Source of the DNA: Lactifluus volemus | Lineage: Eukaryota; Basidiomycota; Agaricomycetes; Russulales; Russulaceae | Reading direction: 5' to 3' | Length of the DNA: 62,632 nucleotides | NCBI GenBank assembly: GCA_022376515.1 | Contig: WTXI01000215.1 | Coordinates: 1 to 62,632, forward strand | Notes under the pieces: generated by a model | Database searches by the model: none | What the model was told of the DNA's origin: nothing | Seen by the model: only the letters and a program-made list of their open reading frames with translations | Part shown: piece after piece, positions 21,663-30,877 of the stretch | Position numbering within the stretch: position 1 is the first letter of the stretch | How the letters are laid out: each line of letters starts with the position of its first letter | Position numbers and translations under genes: made by a program

Positions 21663-24600
21663 ATGGCGTCCAACAAGAACAAACTGGCATTCTTGTCTAT
21701 GCCAGCACCTGCGTCTTACGTCGCTGGTCTTGGCCGAGGGTAAGTAGACAATTCCCTTCCCTTTTGTCCCACCCGTCGTCAATCTACTAACGGGAATTGT
21801 CAGTGCTTCTGGTTTCACTACCCGGTCGGATATCGGCCCAGCCAGGGAAGGACCTTCAGCAGAGGTCATCGCGTATGTAACCTTTTGTTCAAAAAATAAC
21901 TAACGCTCTCTGATTCCAACTTCAGTGAGGCGCAGGCCAGACGTGGCGAAGAACCAGACGTCGATCCTGACCAGTTTCAGGACCCCGACAATGAGTATGG
22001 CCTCTTTGCCGGAACAACATACGAAGCTGATGACGAGGAAGCCGACAAAATCTATGAGCAAGTCGACCGAAAAATGGACTCACGCCGGCGCGCCCGTCGT
22101 GAGGCACGCGAAGAGGCGGAATTGGTGAAGCACCGTGCAGAGCGACCAAAACTACAGCAACAATTTGCTGATTTAAAACGTGGGCTCGCAGTTGTCACAG
22201 ACGCCGAATGGGAGAATATACCCGACGTTGGTAACCTGACGCGAAGAAAGAGAAGGAAAGAAGAACGCTCGTTCGTGGTGCCGGATAGCGTCATCGTGGG
22301 AGACCGGGCGAAGGGTGAATACGAGAACTCATTGGATCCGCGACAGCAGGTATGGGATCTACCAGTTACTCGAGATAGGAACATCTTGTCAATATACAAT
22401 TTACAGGATCCCAGTGGATTCGAGACCCCCGCTGATTCTGGCACCCTGACCAACTTTGTTGAGATCGGTCAAGCAAGAGATAAGATTCTATCTCTTAAGC
22501 TCGATCAGGTAAATGCATGTTCGCCGTTTCGGTTCTGTGTCGCTGACCATACTGTAGGTCTCGGGTACAGCATCAACATCTGGCTCGGCGACGTCCATCG
22601 ACCCAAAAGGATACCTCACTTCATTAGATAGTCAAGTCATCAAGACTGAGGCGGAAATTGGCGACATAAAACGCGCGCGCATGTTATTTGATTCACTCAT
22701 CAAGTCTAATCCGAAACACGCCCCGGGGTGGATAGCTGCAGCTGCCTTGGAGGAACATGCGGGACGTATGGTTGCTGCGCGGAAACTTATCAAGCAGGGT
22801 TGTGAGCAATGCCCCAAGAGCGAAGATGTTTGGCTAGAAGCCGCTAGATTACATGTAAGTTCGTTCAACATTTCTACTCGACGAAATGGACTCACACTAC
22901 CTCACAGCAAAATGACGATGCAAAGATTATTCTGGCCAATGCTATACAGCACGTTGGGCAAAGCGTTAGAATCTGGCTGGCGGCTTCCGACCTTGAACGT
23001 GATGTTAAAGCGAAAAAGCGCGTATTGCGACGAGGTACGGCTGCTCTACATTTGTCCTCTCTGCAGTGTCTCACTATCGCTATCCTAGCACTTGAACACA
23101 TCCCGAACTCGGTGCGTCTCTGGAAAGAAACTGTCAACCTGGAAACCTCCCCCGCGGATGCACGTATTCTCCTCTCACGAGCCGTAGAAGTGATCCCACT
23201 TTCTGTCGAGCTTTGGCTCGCTCTCGCCCGCTTAGAGACACCAGAAGATGCAAAAGCAGTACTTAACAAGGCACGCAAGGCGGTGCCCACGTCGCATGAA
23301 ATCTGGATCGCCGCAGGCCGCCTAATTGAACAAGAAGCGGTGGCCCTTTCCGAAGAGAAACGTATGGAGGAGCTCGAACGGGTTGACAGGACGCTCGCCA
23401 CAGCTGTGCGCACGTTGCGTGCCCACGGCGTGCTTCTCACACGCGAGCAGTGGCTGAAGGAGGCTGAGCGATGTGAGGCGGAGGGAGCGCCGCGTACGTG
23501 TGAAGCGGTAGTCTCTGCAACCGTTGCGATGGATGTCGAGGAGGAGGACCGTTTGACGACGTGGCTTAGTGATGCAGAGGCAGCTGAGGCTCGCGGGCGC
23601 GTTGGCACCGCTCGCGCTGTTCTTGCATACGCTTTGCGGGTTTTCCCCGACCGCCGTGACCTTTGGCGCCGTGCGGCAGACCTAGAGAAAGCACATGGTA
23701 CTCGCGAAAACCTCGACAACCTGCTTGCACAGGCTGTCGACTGTTGTCCTCAAGCCGAGGTGCTTTGGTTAATGTGGGCCAAGGAGAAATGGCTGGGTGG
23801 AGATGTACCTGCGGCGCGCAAGGTACTCGAACGTGCGTTTGACAGGAACTCGGAGAGCGAGCAGATCTGGCTCGCAGCTTTCAAGCTCGAGGCGGAAAAT
23901 GGAGAATTGGGAGTAGCGCGGGAGCTTTTGGTGCGCGCGCGAACAGTCGCGGACACTGAAAGGGTGACCATACCTTGTCTTTCCCCTGGTGGATGTGCGA
24001 GGCTCATTTTCTTATTCTCTCCCCCTAGATCTGGATGAAATCGGCCGTGTTTGAGCGACAGCAAGGCCAAGCGGAACTCGCTTTGACAACTGTCTCCACA
24101 GCGTTGTCAAAATATCCCAAGTTTGCCAAACTATACATGATCAAAGGTCAGATTCACCAAGCCGCTAAAGACTACTCAGCAGCACGCGCGGCCTATGCTG
24201 CGGGGCTTAAGGTTGTCCCGAAGGATGTTACCCTTTGGATACTCGCCAGCCGACTAGAAGAACTGGATGGGAAGAGTATCCGCGCGCGGGCATTGCTTGA
24301 GAAAGCGCGACTGGTCAATCCAAAGAGTGACACCCTCTGGTCAGAAGCTATCGGTATCGAAGAACGCTCTGGTGCGGCTGTGCAAGGAAAGGCATTACTC
24401 GCGCGGGCATTGCAAGAATGCCCAACATCGGGCATACTCTGGTCGATGGCCATTTGGGCAGAAGCGCGCCCGCAGCGCAAGGCTCGTAGCGTGGACGCGC
24501 TCAAGAAATGTGCAGATGACCCACTCGTGATCTGTACCGTCGCGCGGCTGTTTTGGGCAGAGCGTAAGATTGAGAAAGCACGACAGTGGTTCGACCGTGC

Positions 24601-24817
24601 GGTTAGCGCAGGACCAGACATCGGTGACGCGTGGGGTTGGTGGCTCAAGTTTGAGCGACAGCATGGCACTGTGGTGCAAGAAGAGGAAGTAATAAGGCGT
24701 TGTATTGGGGCGGAGCCACGTCATGGGGCGACCTGGCAGCCAATTGCAAAGGATGACAACAACCGGGGAAGGTCGATCAAGGAGATTCTTGAACTGGTCG
24801 CGGGTGTTTTGCAATGA
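21663..24817 (+). CDS. PRP6: Pre-mRNA splicing factor Prp6 (U5 snRNP, tri-snRNP bridge)
   Basis: Prp6 is a nuclear scaffold that holds U5 to U4/U6 in the tri-snRNP. ATG at 21663. Eight exons fit GT-AG borders: 21663-21739, 21804-21872, 21926-22349, 22407-22508, 22558-22854, 22908-23034, 23089-23963 and 24029-24817. They total 2760 nt (919 residues), the usual size of Prp6. The N-terminal PRP1_N domain shows [18 protein letters not shown] and [20 protein letters not shown]. From about residue 230 a long series of HAT/TPR repeats follows ([58 protein letters not shown] and others), ending [10 protein letters not shown] near the C terminus. No frame defects; likely a functional single-copy host gene. 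Confidence 0.95.
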
Positions 24818-25117
24818 TCATGCTTTGTTGTGGTTTTATGTTGTACCATGATATTCTTAGTTTCACTGCAGTGGCCGTATTAATATTATATTGTTGCTCT
24901 TTTGACCGCTTCATTGGCTCGTGGCATTCGGACTCGGAGTCCGAGTCTGATTCTATAGAGGTTACTTTGTGTACAGGGTGACAAGGGTCCGTGTCCATAC
25001 CTTTGGTCTATGATTAGCGTGGCCTCACATCTTGCATCACAATGAGGACATGAAAAAATTTTACACTAGCTCAGAGTGGTTCAAATCGATGACATCCTAT
25101 CTGGGCCTGACGGCGGT
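24818..25117. other. Intergenic, Prp6 3' side
   Basis: Three hundred bases between two plus-strand genes. Contains a short palindrome GACTCGGAGTCCGAGTC near 24929-24945 and AT-rich sequence that may serve as the Prp6 3' UTR. Nothing else seen. Confidence 0.4.
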
Positions 25118-26152
25118 ATGGCCACTATGGCGTCTTTGTTCCGCTCTTTCAAGTCAGTTTCTAGTCACTTGACGTTCACCCAGTTACTCACTATTTTCTA
25201 GTAAATTGCTCCTCAAGCGACCGTTGGCCACTCAATGCGTGACTTCAGCTGTCCTTTTTGCCTCGAGCGACATTATTGCCCAACAGGCAATCGAGTCGAA
25301 GGGTAAAGAACATGATGTGCGTATCATCCACGGCTTTCCATCCCTTCCTGTCCTTCCCCCTCTACATTCCCTCTAGTTTTCTAGAACGGCCCGTCTCACA
25401 TTTTTCGGAGGTGACTTGTAGTACCTATGAAACCACTCACGTCTAATACTTTGCAAAGGCTGCCTATTTGGACCCCCAGCCTCGAAATGGTTCGCGTTTC
25501 TCAACCGGCTGCGCTTTGCAACTCCCACTAAAGCTGTGATTTATCGCGTGCGCGTTCAAGTTTCTGCTTTCCACAACCTCCATTCGCTAACCAACCGCTA
25601 TCTGTAGACATGGCTAGATCAAACGATCATGGCTCCCGGTTTGTTTTCAACGCCCCATAACGTCATTATTTGATGCACAATCTGAAACTATATCGTCCTA
25701 TAGTCGTTGTGGGTTGGTTTTTTACCTCCATGTCCCTCATGGAAGGCAAGGGCTCATCCGGTGTTGTTGATAGTCTGAAAACGGTGCGTGCCCAGTCCCG
25801 CTCGAGTATCACTCGTATGTTGACTCTACTTCAGACGTATGCGCCGACTCTGATGCGGGCCTGGTGTGCAATGCTCACTTCTTTTAATCGCCTTGCCACC
25901 CTAATCAACGTTACCTCGTCGTTATCGTCCGATAGGATGGTATTTACCCCCTCACAGATTATCAACTTTATGCTTGTACCCCCCCAATTTCGCTTCGTTT
26001 TCATAGGCGTAGTCAACCTCATTTGGAGTACGTTTTCCGCCTTGTTTTGGGACGCTAGGTTTGACTTGAAACCACTGGCTGCCACAGATACGTATTTGAG
26101 CTTTGTCAATGCACGATTGAGCAGAGTGCCTCCGAAACCTGTGAGTCGCTAG
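25118..26152 (+). CDS. Mpv17/PMP22 family membrane protein (Sym1-like)
   Basis: Small four-helix protein of the inner mitochondrial or peroxisomal membrane; yeast Sym1 is the best-known fungal relative. Two in-frame ATGs (25118 and 25127) are possible starts. Nine short exons (25118-25152, 25202-25316, 25377-25410, 25459-25547, 25608-25638, 25704-25783, 25835-25863, 25936-26027 and 26088-26152) sum to 570 nt, 189 residues, the family's normal size. Motifs: LLLKRPLATQCVTSAVLF, ASSDIIAQQAIE, FFGGCLFGPPASKWFAFLNR, TWLDQTIMAP, GWFFTSMSLMEGK, FTPSQIINFMLVPPQFRFVF and the typical end NLIWNTYLSF. Introns of 47-72 bp. Appears intact. Confidence 0.92.
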
Positions 26153-26827
26153 ATTAGAAGGTATTATGCACTCGCGATAGGCCATCGGGTTTATAGAATG
26201 GTTGCAACTCGAGCTCTTGGTCACGTAGATACGGTTTGCTACAATGATAATCCCATCCACTTCCAGAACGGAAATGAAATACAAATCATGCGACAAGAAC
26301 GCGGCGCAACGAGCCCAGAGGCCAGGGAAGCACATCCGGATCTATCCCGTCCATGTGTACTCTATCCTCGTTGTCGCGGAGCTTTTTAAAAATTGTCGTC
26401 AAGGGCGTGGCCAGCCAGAGCTGATCATACAACTGTATCTCGTAGCAGCCGATCCCTTTCCGTGCGTGTACCTTGGATTTACATACAGGTTCTCGGATCA
26501 GCTTGAGCCCTTCTCTAAGTCAGGAATCGCACAGTCGATCAACGTTCAGTTTTATAACTCATTTCTCCCTGCCGTTTGCTGGCCTCGTGATTGTGTGCCC
26601 TTGGCCCACGCGGCCGATTTTCAATCTCGCCCACAAGTACCTCTTGAACGTGTCAACTTCACCGCCAACAATATACCCCTGTCTCGGTAACGGTATAAGT
26701 CCATAGAGTAAAATATAAAAAACCTGGACATAGGGGTCGAATTGTGCGGAGGATTACTATCGATTATGTCAGGGGTCACTTCAGTTTCCTACAAATCAGC
26801 GTTCATTTCTCAGCGGCTACCTATGCA
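26153..26827. other. Region with unassigned open frames
   Basis: A plus-strand frame at about 26244-26690 (148 codons) is open, but I recognise no family and its codon pattern is not convincing. It could be a decayed gene 3' of the Mpv17 homologue. Nothing else seen. Confidence 0.3.
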
Positions 26828-27142
26828 ATGCCCCACCCAACCACAGAGCACTTTGATAGAAGCATCGCAGTACTTACGGGGCAGATCGATGCCCTCGAAC
26901 GCCAACGGTCAGAGCTTCGAGCTCTCCTCAACTCTCTCACCCTCCAAAAGCAAGCCCTTGAGGTCGAACACGACCTTGAAACGGAGCGGATTCTTTTTGA
27001 CTGGCTCCCGCCAGAACTCCTCATCTACATTTTTGTACTTTCCACATACGACGCCCTTGATTCGACTCGATTACGACTGGACATCGTTCCCTTCAACATC
27101 TCGCATGTTTGCCGGAGGTGGCGAGAGCACCTGTACGTGTAA
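26828..27142 (+). pseudogene. F-box protein, truncated
   Basis: An ATG at 26828 opens a frame with an N-terminal coiled coil (IDALERQRSELRALLNSLTL) followed by FDWLPPELLIYIFVLSTYD and NISHVCRRWREHL. This coil plus LP.EL...IF......VC.RWR layout is the common N terminus of basidiomycete F-box proteins, which recruit targets to SCF ubiquitin ligases. The frame stops immediately after CRRWREHLYV, where intact members continue for several hundred residues with leucine-rich repeats. The break falls at the 21-bp word shared with 17633-17653, suggesting an insertion or rearrangement. Confidence 0.65.
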
Positions 27143-27148
27143 TCGAAC
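27128..27148. repeat. 21-bp word shared with 17633-17653
   Basis: The two loci share 21 identical bases beginning CACCTGTACGTGTAATCGAA, in the same orientation. Flanks differ, although both continue into GC-rich CGGCCCGG-like sequence. It probably marks the end of a repeat family that I cannot otherwise define. Confidence 0.5.
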
Positions 27149-27464
27149 TTATCGACCCGGCCCGGTGCACAGGTGGGTCTCCACCCACCCAAATGGGGCG
27201 TCCATGGCCCATTAGGTCATCCATATAGATCGTCTCCTCGTGTTTCCCAAATTGGCCTGTCCGCTCAGTTTTTTTTTCAAGTCGACAATTTCTTATGTTT
27301 TAATCATCCACGGCATCCACATACCCCTTCCTCAATGAGAGAGTTGGCGTCAACTGGGTCTTAGGCAACTCTTCGCCGGCATCTCTGTTCCGTAGCTTTC
27401 CTAAACAAGCTCTCCCGCGCCTCCCTCCCCGCCCATCTGTTCACTCATCCATTGGATCCACCCG
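27149..27464. other. Stretch between broken F-box gene and minisatellite
   Basis: No gene recognised. It begins GC-rich and then becomes pyrimidine-rich (for example CTTTCCTAAACAAGCTCTCCC), grading into the tandem repeat. Confidence 0.4.
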
Positions 27465-28135
27465 CCCACTTCTTTTATGTCAAGTCCATCCACCTGGCCC
27501 ATATGTCTTCTTCTTTTGGAATATACCATCCATCTGGTCCACACACGGTCTCCTTTTGGTCTCATCCAGTCAGTCCATCACGCCTTCTGTTTCTTTACCG
27601 TCTCATCCACCTGATCCATATGTCCTCTCGTTTTGGAAGATGTCGTCCATCTGGTCCACACGCGGTCTCCTTTTGGTCAATCTCATCCACTCAGTCCACT
27701 ACTCCTTCCATTTCTTTGCTATCTCATCCACCTGGTCCATATGTCTTCTTGTTTTGGAAGATATCGTCCATCTGGTCCACACGCGGTCTCCTTTTGGTCA
27801 ATCTCATCCACTCAGTCCACTACTCCTTCCATTTCTTTGCTGTCTCATCCACCTGATCCATATATCTTCTTGTTTTGGAAGATATCGTCCATCTGATCCA
27901 CATGCGGTCTCCTTTCGGTCCATCTCATCCAGTCAGTCCATCGCTCCTTCTGTTTCTTTTCTGTCTTGTCCATCTGATCCATATGTCCTCTTTTTTTGGA
28001 AGATGCCATCCATCTGGCCCATGCGTCGCCTTCTTTTGGTCACTTTCATACATTCAGCTCCATGTACGTCGTTCCTTCAGGTGAGCCATGCATACTAAGT
28101 CCGTTTTGCTCACTCATCCACCTAGTCCATGAAAT
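27465..28135. repeat. 121-bp minisatellite, five to six copies
   Basis: Copies anchored on CATATGTCYTCTYGTTTTGG begin near 27499, 27617, 27738, 27859 and 27980, a spacing of 117-121 bp, with partial copies at both edges. The strand is strongly pyrimidine-rich. Because 121 is not a multiple of three, open frames across it rotate and are artefacts of the repeat. The repeat ends about 80 bp before the left end of the giant hAT element. Confidence 0.88.
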
Positions 28136-28194
28136 GCGGCCTTTTTGGTCAGCGCCACCCACCTAGGTCGCTTCCCCCTTCCCTTTCTAGACAA

Positions 28195-28216
28195 TGAGTC
28201 TATCGAGCACCGAGAC
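28195..28216 (+). other. Left flank and target duplication of the giant hAT
   Basis: ACCGAGAC at 28209-28216 is the left copy of the 8-bp target duplication. An ATG at 28196 opens a frame that, with the transposon removed, continues across 52492-52615 as an uninterrupted short ORF (MSLSSTETVSRLLFRR...). Whether this was a gene is not clear. Confidence 0.5.
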
Positions 28217-28335
28217 TAGTGTTGCCACGGCTCGGCGCGGCTCGACTCCGACTCGACTTGCACCAGCTCACCCATTTTGGGCGAGCCGAGCCTGACTGAG
28301 CCGCTCGTGAGCCGCTCGAGCCATGGCTCGCGCCA
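28217..28335. repeat. hAT left terminus: 20-bp TIR plus subterminal repeats
   Basis: TIR at 28217-28236, followed by closely spaced GAGCCG/CGGCTC words, including TGAGCCGCTCGTGAGCCGCT around 28298-28320. Such repeats are typical transposase-binding sites near hAT ends. Confidence 0.88.
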
Positions 28336-28527
28336 GTTTCATGACGAATCTGGAAATATTCCAAATTTGGACAACGGCTAATTGCCAGCGTGTGCCAGCG
28401 TGGCTTCACCCACGCTTAATGTTCTCCTGAAGGATTGAAAGTGATTTCGCGTCCCTGTTCACAATGCCGAAGATGTTAAGTCATCTAATCTACCTTTTGT
28501 TTTACTCACAACCCCTCTACCTTCCAG

Positions 28528-29281
28528 GCTCTCGCGCGAGAAAACATCAAGAATGGAAAGACGAAGGGAAATCAACGAATTGACAATGCGGATGGTCGTC
28601 GGGGCTGTCGGAGGGTTGCTCGAGACACGCAGCGCATCGTCGGTGTTTTCTGAGCTGGCTGCTTCCCGTCCTGATGAGCACTCTGAACATGAACCGGGGG
28701 ACACGACAAGCGCGGTAAAAATGTGGGACGAGTGGGGAAACAAAATAGAGGCTTGGACTACAGTGAAACAAATCGCTGATCAGGCCGTCGGACGCGTTGT
28801 CTCGTCTTCACTCGAGTTGGTCAAGTTGACGCTCTCACCGACGCCTATTTTGTGGGCCCATGTCTGCAGCTCGTGGGGCGATCAAAGAGTCTCGCGTGAC
28901 CTCAGAAAAGCGTGGATACAGCAAATTTCTAGCAGGACGACTGGGGAGGACCAACAAGACAGAGACTTGGATGACGACAGCCACACGCATGCGGACGACA
29001 TTGTCGAGGCGGTGAAAACCGATCCGTACTTGGATACACATGAACAGAGGCTCCTGGGGTGTATCGTGGACTCTGGTGAGTTTTTGCGAGGCCAAAACCG
29101 CCCGGTTGCTAAACGAATGCCCCTCCGTACAGTATCGATGCCTACCTCATTTGCACAAGTCCACCTACCTGCTCATACGATCGACTCTGTGCGAACTATC
29201 GTTTCGTTGCCCTTGTTGCACCCAACCGCGTTTCAAGAAGGGATCTTGAAGGAGCACAGCATGACAGGCTGTTTGTTATTC
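28528..29281 (+). pseudogene. Captured 5' fragment of an AAA+ ATPase gene
   Basis: An exon following a splice acceptor (CTTCCAG, ending 28527) reads KTSRMERRREINELTMRMV, an acidic linker and YLDTHEQRLLGCIVD. An intron (29076-29132) joins it to FAQVHLPAHTIDSVRTIVSL and GILKEHSMTGCLLF. The last part is the conserved lead-in to the Walker A P-loop of Msp1/ATAD1-like or related AAA proteins, where GPPGTGKT should follow. Here the frame enters unrelated sequence right after CLLF, so nucleotide binding is lost. Upstream exons are also absent. It lies in the left cargo of the giant hAT; splice sites are retained, so genomic DNA rather than cDNA was acquired. Confidence 0.72.
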
Positions 29282-29561
29282 GCCAGAAACGTACCGCTCC
29301 CAGCTTCTCTCCCTTTCGTTTGCGCTCACGAGTCACTGCGACCAACGCCTCGACCGCCGCGCACGTTCCGCATGGTCGCTGGTGTCAGATTGTGCTGGTA
29401 TCGCCGTCGCGATCATCCGAACGCCTGACACCAGCGACTGGCACTATCATGTGGCGTCCCCCCGAAACCATCGTCCGGACTCGCTCGGACTCGCCCCAGA
29501 AAATCGTGGGGAGCGTCCCTGGAATTAAAAACGGGACTTAGAGTGGAGAATGAAGAGAACG
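29282..29561. other. Unassigned cargo sequence
   Basis: No gene recognised. Contains a 12-bp inverted repeat CGCTGGTGTCAG (about 29370-29381) and CTGACACCAGCG (about 29427-29438). Confidence 0.4.
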
Positions 29562-29905
29562 AGTTCACGCGATGAGAAGGAGACGAGATTGTCGTTACGA
29601 TCGTGCTGGGGAGCTCTCTTCAGATTGGAGGAGTGTTGGGGCGTCTGGGGGGCTTCCCTGCCAGGTGTTGTCAGGTGCGATGCCCCCACTATTTCTTTGT
29701 TCACTGGTGATATTGACATCGCGATCTTTCCTGCTCTCCCGATCCCGATCCTTTTCGTCTCGTCGGTGCCGATCACCCCGTTTGCGGTCGCGGTCACGGT
29801 CCCTCTCCCTATCGCGGTCCCGTTCACGCTCGCGTCTGCTGTCTCTATCCCGCTCAGGGTCTCGTTCGCGCTCGCGGTGATCCCTATCCCGTTCTCGGTC
29901 TCCAT
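29562..29905 (-). pseudogene. Captured RD/RE-repeat C-terminal tail
   Basis: One minus-strand frame reads as alternating Arg with Asp/Glu (DRERDRDHRERERDPERDRD style) for about 60 residues, then KDRDVNITSEQRNS and a Pro/Ser-rich end with a stop near 29562. RD/RE tails are found in RNA-processing proteins such as U1-70K or RBM25. The other frames, Thr/Ala/Gly-rich, are shadows. No N-terminal domain is attached, so this is only a tail fragment and the parent gene cannot be named. Confidence 0.4.
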
Positions 29906-29911
29906 GCTGTG

Positions 29912-30150
29912 TCAGCCACCAGAAGGGATGTAGAGAGCATCAAATAGCGTCGAGCGTTGGCCTTCAAAGTGATGGTCAGCCTTGATTCCCTCCTTCGCGT
30001 CAGCATGCTCCCCCGAGGGATAGACTTGTCTGCGGCGCGGCCAAATGATGAAAGTCCTAGCCTTTGCACTCTTCAGGGCGTTACGGACAGCTGTTACCTC
30101 TTGTGCCGTCATACTTGTAGTTATTACCAAAGTTAGAAGAATATTGAGCC
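29912..30150 (-). pseudogene. Captured C-terminal fragment of a large-subunit catalase
   Basis: The frame reads MTAQEVTAVRNALKSAKART, FIIWPRRRQVYPSGEHADA, GIKADHHFEGQRSTLFDALY and IPSGG, then a stop. This is the flavodoxin/DJ-1-like C-terminal domain of large-subunit catalases (fungal CatB/Cat-1 type), where GRGG-like, KAD.TF and S..FDA.Y.PGG are conserved. The haem-binding catalase core is absent, so no enzyme activity can remain. It sits in the left cargo of the giant hAT, in opposite orientation to the AAA fragment. The order with the RD/RE tail suggests end-to-end fusion of fragments. Confidence 0.6.
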
Positions 30151-30157
30151 ACAGCCC

Positions 30158-30368
30158 CGAAGGTCTGGAGAACACTAGGAAAGCTGCCCTTGCGAAGGGC
30201 AACGAAGTCCTGAAATTGTTTCCCTGTCATTTTTCCGACATCCGGACTTTGACCCTTGAATTCCTTTGAGAGATCATGGGAGGCCCGGCTTTGGCTTGGG
30301 TCATAAAGGTTATGTCCTGGGCAGTTGCGTCCACAGTCGATCGAGGGTACGACGAGGTCGGTGCTCAT
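30158..30368 (-). pseudogene. Unidentified captured gene fragment
   Basis: A minus-strand frame reads IDCGRNCPGHNLYDPSQSRA, SKEFKGQSPDVGKMTGKQFQ and DFVALRKGSFPSVLQTFGAV then AQYSSNFG, ending where the catalase-like fragment takes over in another frame. It looks like real protein rather than a shadow (normal composition, conserved-looking Cys, Gly and Pro), but I do not recognise the family. Confidence 0.4.
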
Positions 30369-30877
30369 AGTTACTTGCCCTCAAAGATAACAAGGATCTT
30401 GAAGAGTTTATCGGCGCACTTCCGAGCCTTCTGCAATCCGACTCTAGCACTAGCCTCACGTACGATGGCTCCGTCGCTGCACAGGCGCTCCTCTTCGGTG
30501 AGGATATGCTTGTTGCTTATAGGACTCGGAATTCTTCCCTCGTCGTCGACACTATCCCCCCTGCACACCCACTCCACCTTGTCTGCGTCCGCACACCTGC
30601 CCATCCATCCCATTGACCCTCGTACTGGCGTGTGCATTGTCGATTCGCGCTCGGTCCGCTATGCTTCCTCATCCAAAATCAACATCCTTGTCCTCAACCG
30701 TGCCCCACTTTCTGCTGCCGCATGGAGCTACTACTATAATGTCTCTGCTCGCTCCAATGAGTGACTGGTCTTGGCCCTCCACTCTCGGCCAGGGGTAAAC
30801 CCATACCCCTCACCCTTGGGTAGGGGTATTTATTTTACCCGTCCCTAGTTATATTTCATGGGCTCACAAGTCATGAT
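30369..30877. other. Unassigned cargo sequence at the transposase 3' side
   Basis: A plus-strand frame near 30433-30600 (reading SSTSLTYDGSVAAQALLFGE and NSSLVVDTIPPAHPLHLVCV) may be another gene fragment; family not recognised. A short direct repeat of CCAGGGGTAAACCCATACCC / TTGGGTAGGGGTATTTATTT character is near 30790-30840, just downstream of the transposase stop. Confidence 0.3.

Noticed and set aside
22892..23719. Minus-strand ORF of 275 codons
   Set aside because: Antisense shadow of Prp6 exons, rich in Ser/Arg, with no motif.
27465..28135. Possible CRISPR-like array
   Set aside because: Units are contiguous 121-bp tandem repeats without unique spacers, and the genome is fungal. It is a minisatellite.
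29525..29905. Minus-strand Thr/Ala/Gly-rich ORF of 126 codons
   Set aside because: It is the shifted reading of the RD/RE-repeat DNA; the RD/RE frame gives a sensible composition and a natural end.
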